From Armatimonadota bacterium (GTDB lineage Bacteria > Armatimonadota > Fimbriimonadia > Fimbriimonadales > Fimbriimonadaceae): a stretch of 64,000 nt of DNA. The stretch's first letter is position 1, and each line of letters begins with the position of its first letter. Below are positions 40,789 to 49,803 of this stretch, in pieces. Below the pieces are notes generated by a model. That model saw nothing but the letters and a program-made list of their open reading frames with translations, did no database searches and was not told where the DNA came from. The translations under genes were made by a program, and so were the position numbers. Location: positions 1 through 64,000 of the forward strand of contig JANYCU010000024.1 of the NCBI GenBank assembly GCA_025360125.1. The letters are read 5' to 3'.

Positions 40789-42576
40789 ATGAAACTCAAG
40801 TACGAAGATTCTTATCTCTATCGTCTGCGGCATTCGGCCGCCCACCTGATGGCCCAAGCCGTCACCGAGCTCTATCCCGGAGCAAAACTCAGCATTGGAC
40901 CCCCAATCGAGAACGGATTCTACTACGACATCGACTTCCCAAGCCCGCTCAAAGAAGAAGAGCTGGAGTCGATCGAAAAGCGCATGAAGGATCTCGCCAA
41001 ACTCGATCAGCGCATCGAACGAACCGAAGTCTCCCGCGATGAAGCCAAAGCCCTCATTCTTGACGCCACCATCCCTGGTATGGGTGATGCGGTCGCCGAA
41101 TATAAGCTCGAACTCCTCGACGCTATTCCCGAAGGCGAAGCAATCAGCTTCTTCGAGCAAAAGCGCATGGACCGCGACGGAGTCCAACATCGCTTCCTCG
41201 ATCTGTGTCGCGGCCCCCACGTCGAAAGCACCAAGGAGATTAAAGCTTTCAAGCTCACGTCAATCGCCGGAGCATACTGGCGCGGAAACGTCAAAAACAA
41301 AATGCTCACACGCATTTACGGCACCGCCTTCGAATCGAAAGAAGAACTCGAAGCTCACCTTGCCCACATCGAAGAAGCCAAAAAACGCGACCACAGAATC
41401 CTTGGTCGCGAACTCGGCCTCTTCATGTTTAGTGCGCGAGTAGGCACCGGACTCCCTCTTTGGTTGCCCAAAGGCGCTCAGCTGAGAATGACGCTGGCCG
41501 ACTACATGAACCATGAGCAGATGCGGCGCGGCTATCAGCCTGTCGTGACTCCGCACCTCGGAAGCATCAAACTGTTCGAGACGTCCGGTCATATATACAA
41601 CTACCGCGACAAGATGTTCCCATTTATGGAGGACGATGAAAAGGAAACGTTCATTCTCAAACCGATGAATTGCCCGTTCCATATCGAAATCTATCGATCA
41701 CAAATGCGCTCATATCGAGATCTTCCCGTCCGGTATGCCGAAATGGGAACGGTCTATCGATACGAGCAAAGCGGCGAAGTGACCGGAATCTTGCGAGCTC
41801 GTGGCTTTACCCAAGACGACGCTCACCTATTCGTCCGTCCCGATCAACTTCTTGAAGAGTTCACGTCAGTCGTCGATCTGATGCAGGCAGTTCTCAAAAA
41901 GCTTGAACTCACAAACTATCGCGCCAGAGTTGGAACCAAAGACCCTACTTCCGACAAGTACATTGGCGACGACGAGAATTGGACCCTCGCTACCGAGGCA
42001 ATCCTCAAAGCATGTGATGACAAAGGCCTCGAATACGAAGTGTCGCCTGGCGACGCCGCATTTTACGGTCCGAAGCTCGACATGATCATCAAAGACGCCT
42101 TAGGTCGAGATTGGCAAATGGGAACGGTTCAGGTGGACTACAATTTGCCCGAGCGATTCGAACTCGAGTACATTGGCGAAGATAGCAAGCCACACAGGCC
42201 AGTCATGATTCACCGAGCACCATTTGGCTCACTTGAGCGAATGATTGGGCTTTTGACCGAGCAGTTCGCCGGAGCTTTTCCGTTCTGGCTGGCCCCGGTT
42301 CAAGTATCGATACTTGCGATAGCCGATCGCCACAATGACTTGGCATCCGAACTGATGGTCAAGTTACGCGACGCTCATGGCATGCGGGTTGAAATTGACA
42401 CCAGACGAGAGACGCTGGGCAAGAAAATCCGGGAAGCTCAAATGCAAAAGATCCCGTACATGCTCATCATTGGTGACAAAGACATCGAGAACAACACTGT
42501 CGGGGTCCGCTGCCGCGAAGAAGGCGACCTTGGCGCCATGTCACTCGAAGAGTTCGTTAGTAAGACGAAAGAGTAG
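40789..42576 (+). CDS. thrS: Threonyl-tRNA synthetase (no TGS domain)
   Basis: 595 residues from ATG 40789, with AAGGGAGG eight bases upstream. The editing domain has HSAAHLMAQ (HxxxH) and DLCRGPHVE (Cys and His of the editing site). The class II core has MNCPFH (zinc Cys), motif 2 near YRYEQSGEV and TGILRARGFTQDDAHLF (zinc His), and motif 3 HRAPFGSLERMIG (zinc His). The C-terminal anticodon domain starts LAPVQVSILAIADRHND. The TGS domain of usual ~640-residue ThrS is missing: the editing domain starts at about residue 10. The region upstream is not in frame to encode it. Confidence 0.96.
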   Translation: MKLKYEDSYLYRLRHSAAHLMAQAVTELYPGAKLSIGPPIENGFYYDIDFPSPLKEEELESIEKRMKDLAKLDQRIERTEVSRDEAKALILDATIPGMGDAVAEYKLELLDAIPEGEAISFFEQKRMDRDGVQHRFLDLCRGPHVESTKEIKAFKLTSIAGAYWRGNVKNKMLTRIYGTAFESKEELEAHLAHIEEAKKRDHRILGRELGLFMFSARVGTGLPLWLPKGAQLRMTLADYMNHEQMRRGYQPVVTPHLGSIKLFETSGHIYNYRDKMFPFMEDDEKETFILKPMNCPFHIEIYRSQMRSYRDLPVRYAEMGTVYRYEQSGEVTGILRARGFTQDDAHLFVRPDQLLEEFTSVVDLMQAVLKKLELTNYRARVGTKDPTSDKYIGDDENWTLATEAILKACDDKGLEYEVSPGDAAFYGPKLDMIIKDALGRDWQMGTVQVDYNLPERFELEYIGEDSKPHRPVMIHRAPFGSLERMIGLLTEQFAGAFPFWLAPVQVSILAIADRHNDLASELMVKLRDAHGMRVEIDTRRETLGKKIREAQMQKIPYMLIIGDKDIENNTVGVRCREEGDLGAMSLEEFVSKTKE

Positions 42577-42590
42577 GCGAAACAAAAACT

Positions 42591-42612
42591 CAGCTCCCTA
42601 ACAAGGGAGCTG
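42591..42612. terminator. Hairpin between thrS and convergent gene
   Basis: CAGCTCCCT-AACA-AGGGAGCTG, a perfect 9-bp stem. On the minus side it is followed by AGTTTTTGTTT, so it best serves the gene at 42625; the plus side has no T-run but may also stop thrS. Confidence 0.7.
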
Positions 42613-42624
42613 ATCTCAAAATTC

Positions 42625-43110
42625 TTACTTTAATCCTGAAGCCAACAAATCACGAACCGCCGGCGTTGTTCCCGAAACCATCACAAGTAGACGTGTGTTC
42701 GAAACGGTCTTTATGCTCCATTCCTTAAAATATTGCCGATCCCTCAGGATGTGAGCGTCAATTACGGGCTTGATTACATCCTCGGCCTTGAGTTTTCCGC
42801 TCAGGGGAGCCAAATACACCACCGCAATTCCGCTCTTCTTGTATCCGTAGGTGAGCTGCACAATATTGGTGGGTTTGGTCAATTTAGGGCAGTTTGCACT
42901 CGTCGCTGTAAACATAAACCCGGACATTTCGATGAACTGAGCCTTGTCAGCGTGCATGATTTCAAATCCCGCGGCTTTTGACATCATGTGAAAAGGGATC
43001 AGCTTAATCGCAGGCTTTTGCTTGCGCGTCGGCTTTGAAACCTGTTCTTGACCCAAGCATACGGGGACCGCAAAAGACAAGATGAGAAGGGAACTAAGAA
43101 TTGGTTTCAT
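42625..43110 (-). CDS. Secreted hypothetical protein, 161 aa
   Basis: Signal peptide KPILSSLLILSFAVPVCLG, then a basic patch (SKPTRKQKPAIKLIP). The body has FMFTATSANCPKLTKPTNIV and SIKTVSNTRLLVMVSGTTPA and is predicted beta-rich. It carries one cysteine in the mature part. No known domain. It has its own terminator and appears monocistronic. Confidence 0.6.
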   Translation of the reverse strand: MKPILSSLLILSFAVPVCLGQEQVSKPTRKQKPAIKLIPFHMMSKAAGFEIMHADKAQFIEMSGFMFTATSANCPKLTKPTNIVQLTYGYKKSGIAVVYLAPLSGKLKAEDVIKPVIDAHILRDRQYFKEWSIKTVSNTRLLVMVSGTTPAVRDLLASGLK

Positions 43111-43139
43111 GATTTAAGTTATGTTAACATAAACAAAAT

Positions 43140-43171
43140 GGTGGCGGCCCAATTTGGATTGAGCCGCCACC
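43140..43171. terminator. Terminator downstream of the prepilin operon
   Basis: GGTGGCGGC and GCCGCCACC pair over nine bases with a 14-base loop. TTTTT follows on the plus strand and ATTTTG on the minus strand, which serves the lipoprotein gene. Confidence 0.75.
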
Positions 43172-43186
43172 TTTTTACTGGCCGGA

Positions 43187-43435
43187 TTAGCCTTTCGATT
43201 TCATACCGGTTTGAGGAAGTCCAGTCTTTTCACCTGGCTTAGCAGGAACGACGCCATCGTCTCCCAATCCACCACCGCGTGCGATCTTCGAATCGCTGGC
43301 TCCCTTTTGAAGTGGTGCCATCTGTTCTTGTGTTCGAGGTTTTTCGGTTGTTGCAGAACCAGGATCGCCCGAGCTGCACCCAATGAGGGAGCAACCGAGA
43401 ACGATACTTGCCAATACAATCAGTCGGTCTTTCAT
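43187..43435 (-). CDS. Small lipoprotein after prepilin
   Basis: 82 residues with the lipobox LIGC at Cys20 (KDRLIVLASIVLGCSLIGC). The mature part is disordered and rich in Gly, Lys and Ser (ARGGGLGDDGVVPAKPGEKT). It starts two bases after the prepilin stop, so it is cotranscribed with it. Similar short lipoproteins follow DUF1559-type prepilins in these bacteria; the function is unknown. Confidence 0.7.
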   Translation of the reverse strand: MKDRLIVLASIVLGCSLIGCSSGDPGSATTEKPRTQEQMAPLQKGASDSKIARGGGLGDDGVVPAKPGEKTGLPQTGMKSKG

Positions 43436-43437
43436 AG

Positions 43438-44313
43438 TTAGAATGAAAGGTCGTTCAGCGTGCCGTCAAGTGTCCAAAGATACTTAGTGACATCGGTGAT
43501 GACTGCACCTTCGGCTCCATTGGTGTAGGTTGCTGTCTGGTAGTCAGTACCAGCCGCGAGCAAACCGTCGTTCAAGAACTTGGTGTGACCATCGGTGAAA
43601 GTAACAACGGCGCCGTTGTATGGCTTAATTGCTCGGGTGCTTGCCGTGATCTTTCCGACTGCTACCGGGTTGTTGCCCGACCAGTTACCGGAACCTGGGG
43701 TCCCATCGTATCGGATGCATGCAAGAGGAGCTGGCAATGTGATTGGCCATGCTCCAGGAGGATTAGCTTGATAGTAGCCAATCGTTGGATTGATTCGGAA
43801 TTGTTGCGAACTCGTGAACATGACGGTCTCAGCTGGTTTGACTCCGGCAGTTGACGATCGTGCCAAGGCGCTTACGCAGTTGTACCAAGGTGAGAGGAAC
43901 ATGTAGTTGTATCCGTACTGAGAAAGTCTCTCTTGATTGTATTGGGTTGCATTTGGACTTGCAGACGTGTAAACGCCGTCCTTGTCGCCAACGCCTGGAT
44001 CAACCAGCATCTGTACGTTCTTCATGTATGGCTGCTGTAGAACAACCCATGTAACCGCGGTGCCAGCTTGCAACTGTACTCGAAGGCTGGTTCCCAAACT
44101 GTCATCACCGTTTGATTCGAGAACGAAGTAGTCGTCGTTGTCGCCAGCGTACATGATTTCAGCCAGGCCCAATTGTTTGTTGTTGCTGATTGAAGAAGCT
44201 TTCTTTGCGGCAAGCTTGGCTTGAGCAAAGACAGGGAAGAGGATTGCTGCTAGAATTGCAATGATTGCTATGACAACCAGCAACTCAATAAGAGTAAAAG
44301 CACGATTTCGCAT
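43438..44313 (-). CDS. Type II secretion/type IV prepilin-like protein (DUF1559-type)
   Basis: 291 residues from ATG 44313. A short basic leader MRNRA is followed by the methylated pseudopilin helix [15 protein letters not shown] with Glu at +5, then a soluble domain with [19 protein letters not shown] and a C-terminal [13 protein letters not shown], the H-x9-DG-like signature. The cleavage position is Ala rather than the usual Gly. It is cut by prepilin peptidase and assembled into a pseudopilus or pilus. No assembly genes are adjacent. It is the canonical member to compare with the array at 57.9-61.6 kb. Confidence 0.9.
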   Translation of the reverse strand: MRNRAFTLIELLVVIAIIAILAAILFPVFAQAKLAAKKASSISNNKQLGLAEIMYAGDNDDYFVLESNGDDSLGTSLRVQLQAGTAVTWVVLQQPYMKNVQMLVDPGVGDKDGVYTSASPNATQYNQERLSQYGYNYMFLSPWYNCVSALARSSTAGVKPAETVMFTSSQQFRINPTIGYYQANPPGAWPITLPAPLACIRYDGTPGSGNWSGNNPVAVGKITASTRAIKPYNGAVVTFTDGHTKFLNDGLLAAGTDYQTATYTNGAEGAVITDVTKYLWTLDGTLNDLSF

Positions 44314-44449
44314 GATATAGAATCTCCCACTCCTCAGTAGTCTGAGAAATGTTAAGACCATTATAAGAAATGTATTAGAGAAAACCCAAGGACTTTTTGA
44401 AAGAAAGTGAAAAAAAACTGACCTTTTGCAAAATCAATGACAAAAATCG

Positions 44450-45547
44450 CTAAGAAAAACTGTTGAATCTTTGTCGAAACGACAAAATTTTTGCGTTTTC
44501 GCTGGTCGGGCAAACCCGGTTTGTTAAGAGAATTGAGAACTTTCCGTCGTCAGGATCACACCAAATTGAAGTCCCGGTGAATCCAGTGTGCCCAAAAGAC
44601 CGTGGTCCAAACAAATTTCCTGCCGATGATCCTTCCGCAGATTTCGTATCCCACCCCAACGCCCGAGTACTTTTGTCACTCTGCCGACGGGTAAATCCAT
44701 CCCAAATGTCAGGCCTTACAATTTCTCCTGCTCGGCCCATCATGTGCGAAATGAATAGGTATAAATCCCTAGCATTCGAGAACAATCCAGCGTGTCCCGC
44801 AACTCCGCCCAGCACCGTTGCAGCTGGATCGTGGACCTCGCCTTCTATATAGGGCGGATTATCGCCATATAGCCGAGCCGCATCCTCGATTCCGTGGCGT
44901 TCATGTCGAAGCTTTGTTCGCCATGGCTCCATCACTTCTGTTGGCGCGCAACGCTCGCGTTGGAGCAACGCCACCGTTGGCACCCCGTGACGAAAGTACC
45001 CGGTGTTTGTCATTCCTAACGGCTCAAAAACCCGACGATTCAAGAACTCGTCAAGCAGTTCACCCGTGACTCTCTCAATTGCTTCGGCAACCAAGATCAT
45101 GCTCAAGTCACTGTAAACCGTCTTAGTGCCCGTCTCGCATTCCAACTCCTCGGCGTAAATTGCATCCATAACTTCGCTCGCCTTGGTATACGACAAGTGG
45201 TAACGACGAAATGCCACCAGTCCGGAATCATGAACCATCAAGTTTCGAAACGTGATCTTGCCTTTTCCATTGACGGCGAACTCAGGAATAACGCTCGCGA
45301 CAGTCTGATTAAGATCAAGGGCACCGTCTTGCACCAAGATCATCACCGCCGTCGTCGTACCGATCACCTTACTGAGACTCGCCAAATCCCAGATTGTCTC
45401 GAGAGTCACGGGTGAAGAACCTTGGTCGTACGTGAAAGTGCCAACCGCTCCGAAGAAAACGTCGTCGCCTCGTCGCACAGCGTAACATGCCCCAGGAAAG
45501 ACCTCGTCACGAACTGCTTCGGTGAGCAGGGCTTTAGCGTGATGCAT
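44450..45547 (-). CDS. Serine hydrolase of the beta-lactamase/PBP4* family
   Basis: 365 residues. The nucleophile motif is SLSK (S-x-x-K) in DLASLSKVIGTT, the second is YSDL (Y-x-N position; Asp for Asn), and the third is GHTGFTGT (HTG). GACYAVRRGDDVFFGAVG opens the fold and AGLFSNARDLYLFISHMM is typical of class C-like esterases. No signal peptide, so cytoplasmic. Such proteins act as esterases, D-amino-acid peptidases or transacylases rather than antibiotic-degrading enzymes. Substrate unknown. Confidence 0.88.
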   Translation of the reverse strand: MHHAKALLTEAVRDEVFPGACYAVRRGDDVFFGAVGTFTYDQGSSPVTLETIWDLASLSKVIGTTTAVMILVQDGALDLNQTVASVIPEFAVNGKGKITFRNLMVHDSGLVAFRRYHLSYTKASEVMDAIYAEELECETGTKTVYSDLSMILVAEAIERVTGELLDEFLNRRVFEPLGMTNTGYFRHGVPTVALLQRERCAPTEVMEPWRTKLRHERHGIEDAARLYGDNPPYIEGEVHDPAATVLGGVAGHAGLFSNARDLYLFISHMMGRAGEIVRPDIWDGFTRRQSDKSTRALGWDTKSAEGSSAGNLFGPRSFGHTGFTGTSIWCDPDDGKFSILLTNRVCPTSENAKILSFRQRFNSFS

Positions 45548-45705
45548 AGCGGTATTTTATTCGACACTTGTGAGGACTATCGAATCTTTCGCCGATCAAT
45601 TAACCGCAGATACGCCCCTGGGCTTGTCGTCCCACACATCATTTCGTGCCTTTTGAATACAAATTGACAGTTTGGCCTTGCATTGATCAACTTGAAGTAT
45701 CCAGT

Positions 45706-45881
45706 ACCGATCCCGGAGGGATCACAGACATTAGCCAGGGGAGTTGCGAAGCAGCCAACGCAAATACATGAGACCTAGCGAAAATGGATTGGAGACCCCT
45801 GGAAAGAGCGAATCCGTCCTTAGTCCTAGGTCGCTCCGTCCAAAATTTGAATCTGACTACAATCGAAGAGCGACCCCGGCT
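45706..45881. repeat. Dispersed intergenic repeat, copy A
   Basis: Non-coding stretch in the 470-base gap between two minus-strand genes. It starts ACCGATCCC-GGA-GGGATCACAG (inverted GATCCC/GGGATC) and has AGACCCCTGGAAAGAGCG, then GTCGCTCC and GAGCGACCCC near its end. All these blocks recur in the same order at 57535-57812 with a few changes. Another stretch near 45965-45990 with GGAACAAAGTTCC matches a further block of copy B. Confidence 0.6.
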
Positions 45882-46015
45882 GTTACATCCGATTCATCAA
45901 ATAACTAGCTAAAGATGTAGGTAACACCACGGCATTCGAGGAATTCCCGATGCAACAAAGGGTCAGAGGAACAAAGTTCCGAGGGGGTGGACATCCTCTG
46001 CATTCCAAGATTGTC

Positions 46016-47356
46016 CTAAAACAATCCTTGCAGCTTGCCGCTCGAATCGCCCAAGGATTCGACATGAACTCCAACTCGATCAAGCATCGTCACAAACAAA
46101 TTGTTCAACGGAGTGTGGTCTTCATAAACCACATGCTGGCCCGACTTATAGCCGCCGCCATGCCCCGCCACCAAGATCGGAAGGTTATTGTGATTGTGGG
46201 CATTGCCATCGCTGATTCCTGCCCCATAAACCAGAAGCGTGTTGTCCAGCAATGTCGAATTGCCTTCTTTCACCGACTTCATCTTCTTCAAAAAGTACGC
46301 AAGCTGCTCGACGTGGTACGTATCGATCGCCTTCTTCTTCGCCAGCTTTTCGGCTTGCATACCGTGGTGGCTTACGTCATGGTGTCCATCAGTGATTCCA
46401 ATCTGGCCGTAGGCCCGGTTTGAACCATCGTTGGCAAACATAAAGGTTGCCACTCGCGTCAAATCGGCCTGGAATGCCAGCACCATCATGTCGCCCATCA
46501 GCCGGATGTGCTCACCAAAGTCGCCCGGAATCCCCTTCGGACGACCGATTCCCGCAGCTGCCTCCAACTTGGCTTGGTTTTCAAACTTCGTCAAGCGATT
46601 TTCTATTTCGCGCACCGCCGTGAAGTACTCCTCCATCTTCATTTGGTCGCGCTTGCCCAATCGTGATTTGAGGTTAGCGGCATCTTCCATCACGAAATCG
46701 AGAATCGACTTGTTAAATAGATCTCGACGAGCCAGACTTTCTTGCTCTTCATCGGCCTTGCCACTACCAAAAAGCCGTTCAAACACCAATCGCGGATTAA
46801 CCTCTTTGGCAATAGGAGTGTTTTCGCTTCGCCAAGAAATGTTGCTCGAATAAGCGCAGGAATATCCGCTGTCGCAGTCACCTGCCAGGCCGCTTCGTTC
46901 GCAACCCAGTTCCAGCGACGAAAACCGAGTCTTCTTTCCAATTGCCTGAGCCGCGACTTGGTCAACGGAGATGCCGTTCTTGATATCCGCGCCCGATGTC
47001 TTGCGAGGGTGAACACCAGTAAGCCACGCCGCTGTCGACCGAGCATGGTCGCCTGGACCGTCGCCAAGTGCAAAGGCGTTCTGTTGGCTCAAGCCCGTCA
47101 AAATAGAAATGTCATTGCGCAGTTCAGCCAACGGCTGAATGATCGGAGAAATCTCTAAAGCACCCGCAGCCTTCGGCGTCCACTCGGCCATGTTGATGCC
47201 GTTTGGAACAAACACAAACGCCATCCTCGTTGGGTTGGCCGCAACTGCGCCGGATCCGCTGGCGTAAACCAACGGGGCCATCCCTTCCAAAACCGGAAGC
47301 GCCATCAGCGTTCCGACTCCTTTCAAAAATGTACGGCGATTAAGGGGCTGGCTCAT
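46016..47356 (-). CDS. DUF1552 protein with Tat signal
   Basis: 446 residues. Twin-arginine leader NRRTFLKGVGTLMALPVLEG. Characteristic blocks: RMAFVFVPNGINMAEWTP, DGPGDHARSTAAWLTGVHPR, LELGCERSGLAGDCDSGYSC, SDGNAHNHNNLPILVAGHGG. The family is common in Planctomycetes, Verrucomicrobia and relatives and nearly always sits behind a DUF1592-type cytochrome, as here with only one base between. It is likely periplasmic and part of an uncharacterised degradation system, but the substrate is unknown. Confidence 0.9.
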   Translation of the reverse strand: MSQPLNRRTFLKGVGTLMALPVLEGMAPLVYASGSGAVAANPTRMAFVFVPNGINMAEWTPKAAGALEISPIIQPLAELRNDISILTGLSQQNAFALGDGPGDHARSTAAWLTGVHPRKTSGADIKNGISVDQVAAQAIGKKTRFSSLELGCERSGLAGDCDSGYSCAYSSNISWRSENTPIAKEVNPRLVFERLFGSGKADEEQESLARRDLFNKSILDFVMEDAANLKSRLGKRDQMKMEEYFTAVREIENRLTKFENQAKLEAAAGIGRPKGIPGDFGEHIRLMGDMMVLAFQADLTRVATFMFANDGSNRAYGQIGITDGHHDVSHHGMQAEKLAKKKAIDTYHVEQLAYFLKKMKSVKEGNSTLLDNTLLVYGAGISDGNAHNHNNLPILVAGHGGGYKSGQHVVYEDHTPLNNLFVTMLDRVGVHVESLGDSSGKLQGLF

Positions 47357-49663
47357 TTATTCTCCTTTGCGCTTTCGAAACGGTTCGCTGGCAACGATTC
47401 CCTGGACGATCGCCGAAAACTTGTAACCGTTCGATTCGGCCCGTTTGACAACGTCATCGACAAAACATTTGTCGTTGGCATTCATTCCTCGACCAAGGGC
47501 AAAAGTCATCAGCTTCTCTACGAAACTTACCGTAAATTCTTTCCGATTTCCCATCAAAACCGCTTTAAGCTGGGCAGGACCCGAAAACTTCTTGCCGTCA
47601 GGCAAGGTCGCGGTGCTGTCAATCGTCAAGGTTCCGTCCTTCGTTCGCCAACGGCCAACCGCGTCAAAATTCTCAAAGCCAAATCCAAGGGCGTCCATTT
47701 TTGTATGGCACGTCGCACACGCCGGGTTCTTGCGGTGAACTTCCATCTTTTGCCGCAAACTCAAACTCGAATCAACTTTACTGCCCTCAGCCAAGTCGCC
47801 TACGCCAGGCGGCGGCGGTGGTGGTGGCGAACCTAAAATCTGCTCCAATATCCACTTACCGCGCTTAGTCGGACTTGTGCGTGAAGGGTTCGAGGTAATC
47901 GCCAAAACAGCCCCCTGCGTCAAAACCCCGCCTCGTGGCGTCCCAACCGTGCTAACCAATCGCATCGCATCACCCGTTACGCCAGGGATTCCGTAGTGCT
48001 TCGCCAGGGCTTCATTCACAAAGGTGTACTTGCTATCAATGAATTCGAGAATGGGGCGATCTTCGGACATCACGTGTGCAAACGTCATTTTCGACTCGTC
48101 TATCATCGCGTTCATCAAGTCTGGGTTATAGTCCGGAAATAGCTTCTTGTCCGGCTGGAAGTTGTAAATCTTGCGCAACTGAAGCCACTGCATCGCAAAG
48201 TTATCAATTATCGCTGCTGAACGAGGATCCTTCATCATCCGCGCAACCTGCTCCTTCATAATCTCCGGCTTCAACAAGTCACCCGATTTCGCCGTCGCAT
48301 AAAGCGTCTCGTCGGGAAGGGAACTCCACAAGAAATAGCTCAGACGCGATGCTAGTTCGTACGAGTTCAAACTCCGAGCGGGTTGATTTGCCGCATCTAG
48401 CTCAACCCGAAAGAGGAAGTTCGGATTGCAAAGTACAGCCTGACAGCTAACCTGCATTGCCCTCTCATAGCCGTCCCCACCTCGCATCCCCATTTGGAAG
48501 ACCTTCATTAACCGGTCTAATTCTTCTGTCATGATCGGTCGTCGGTAAGCCCGAGAAGCAAACCATTCGAGGTTCTTCCGTGCTTCAACTTCTTCGGACC
48601 CTTTGGCCGGAATTTCTGGAATCAATCGGCGCTGAAATTCTGTCCGAATCGGGTTATCTTCAATCGGTCCAATCAATTCCACCGAATACACGTAAGCATT
48701 TCGATCCTCGAATGGCTTTCCATTCTGAGCAGCAACATAGTAATCGTTCACAAACGCGACGCTCAACGTCACATCACCCGCGACCATGTGTACGGGTACG
48801 GCGTAAATTCCAGGCTTTCGGCGGGGACTTGTAACTGTAAATGTCGTAACCAAGTCTCGGCCAACTTTGACTTCAAGCTTTGCATTGTCTGGCCCTGCGT
48901 GGTCTTCGCTAGCCCGAACCTGAATTCGATACCAACCTGGAGTTTTAACCTTAAACTGGGCCGAGGCCATGCCTTGCCCGGAGTATTCCAACGCGTTATC
49001 GACTGCGGTAATGCCACCCGCCGAATATGCCATCGAATCACCAAGCACGGTTTGAGTGGCGACTTTCGGAACCCGAATCGCCTCCTTCATCACCTGCTCA
49101 GAAGCCGTGAGGTACTTCTCCATCAAGAGCGGCGACATCGAAAGTACATCGCCGATGTTGTCAAAACCGTAGCCAACATCATCATTCGGAAAGTCATCGG
49201 CGGGTCGGACCGAAACGCCCAATAGGTCGCGAACGGAGTTGTTGTACTCTTCCCGGTTGAGTCGCCGCAAAGTGACCTTCCCGGGGTCCGCCAAATTGCA
49301 ATTCGCTGAGAACGAGGTATCAATCCAACGAGTCATGGTTTTCCGCTGGGTTTCGGTGGGTTGCGGAGATTGAGGCGGCGGCATCCGTTTTTCGGAGATT
49401 GCCTTGGCAACTCGACTCCAAACGGATGCATTTTTGAGGGCAGCCGTGCCCGTCATACCTTTGGTTAGGCGAACTCCGCCAGGAGCCGCGTCGCCAGCAT
49501 GGCACTTCACGCAGTACTTGTCAACGATTGGAGCGACGTCGGTCGAAAAGCTAGGGCTCGGAGTTGGCGCTGGCTTCTTTTGAGCAGCTGTATCCCGCGG
49601 AATGGCAACTGCTCCAACGAACAGCAACGACCCGACAGAAAAACTCAGCCAGTTCTTAACCAT
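47357..49663 (-). CDS. Large cytochrome-c protein with DUF1587-1592-1588-1585 domains
   Basis: 768 residues with a signal peptide (KNWLSFSVGSLLFVGAVAI). The order is as in the planctomycete cytochrome family: haem motif CVKCHAG (~residue 52), DUF1587 (RRLNREEYNNSVRDLLGV), a carbohydrate-binding-like segment (~220-330), DUF1595 (AYRRPIMTEELDRL), DUF1592 (LASRLSYFLWSSLPDETLY), DUF1588 (TQGAVLAITSNPSRTSPTKR) and DUF1585 at the end. A second CATCH at ~660 may bind a second haem. It is first of the operon with DUF1552. It probably transfers electrons in a periplasmic oxidation reaction. Confidence 0.92.
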   Translation of the reverse strand: MVKNWLSFSVGSLLFVGAVAIPRDTAAQKKPAPTPSPSFSTDVAPIVDKYCVKCHAGDAAPGGVRLTKGMTGTAALKNASVWSRVAKAISEKRMPPPQSPQPTETQRKTMTRWIDTSFSANCNLADPGKVTLRRLNREEYNNSVRDLLGVSVRPADDFPNDDVGYGFDNIGDVLSMSPLLMEKYLTASEQVMKEAIRVPKVATQTVLGDSMAYSAGGITAVDNALEYSGQGMASAQFKVKTPGWYRIQVRASEDHAGPDNAKLEVKVGRDLVTTFTVTSPRRKPGIYAVPVHMVAGDVTLSVAFVNDYYVAAQNGKPFEDRNAYVYSVELIGPIEDNPIRTEFQRRLIPEIPAKGSEEVEARKNLEWFASRAYRRPIMTEELDRLMKVFQMGMRGGDGYERAMQVSCQAVLCNPNFLFRVELDAANQPARSLNSYELASRLSYFLWSSLPDETLYATAKSGDLLKPEIMKEQVARMMKDPRSAAIIDNFAMQWLQLRKIYNFQPDKKLFPDYNPDLMNAMIDESKMTFAHVMSEDRPILEFIDSKYTFVNEALAKHYGIPGVTGDAMRLVSTVGTPRGGVLTQGAVLAITSNPSRTSPTKRGKWILEQILGSPPPPPPPGVGDLAEGSKVDSSLSLRQKMEVHRKNPACATCHTKMDALGFGFENFDAVGRWRTKDGTLTIDSTATLPDGKKFSGPAQLKAVLMGNRKEFTVSFVEKLMTFALGRGMNANDKCFVDDVVKRAESNGYKFSAIVQGIVASEPFRKRKGE

Positions 49664-49765
49664 AGACCTTGGTTCTATTCTACTGATTGAACCTGCCTAT
49701 CTGGTACCAGATTTGTATGTAAATTGGGCTTATTAGCCATCCAGACCAACGCTTGGTCCCATTTC

Positions 49766-49800
49766 TTGAGCCTTGAGCCTTGAGCCTTGAGCCTTGAGCC
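49766..49800. repeat. Heptamer tandem repeat (TTGAGCC) x5
   Basis: Five exact copies of TTGAGCC immediately downstream of the sufD stop, in the gap before the DUF1592 gene. Non-coding and slippage-prone. Confidence 0.9.
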
Positions 49801-49803
49801 TTG

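Noticed and set aside
45883-46083. Small minus-strand gene downstream of DUF1552
   Set aside because: Overlaps the DUF1552 3' end and repeat sequence; no start signal or homologous pattern.
49766-49800. CRISPR array
   Set aside because: Tandem heptamers without spacers and no cas genes in the window; simple microsatellite.
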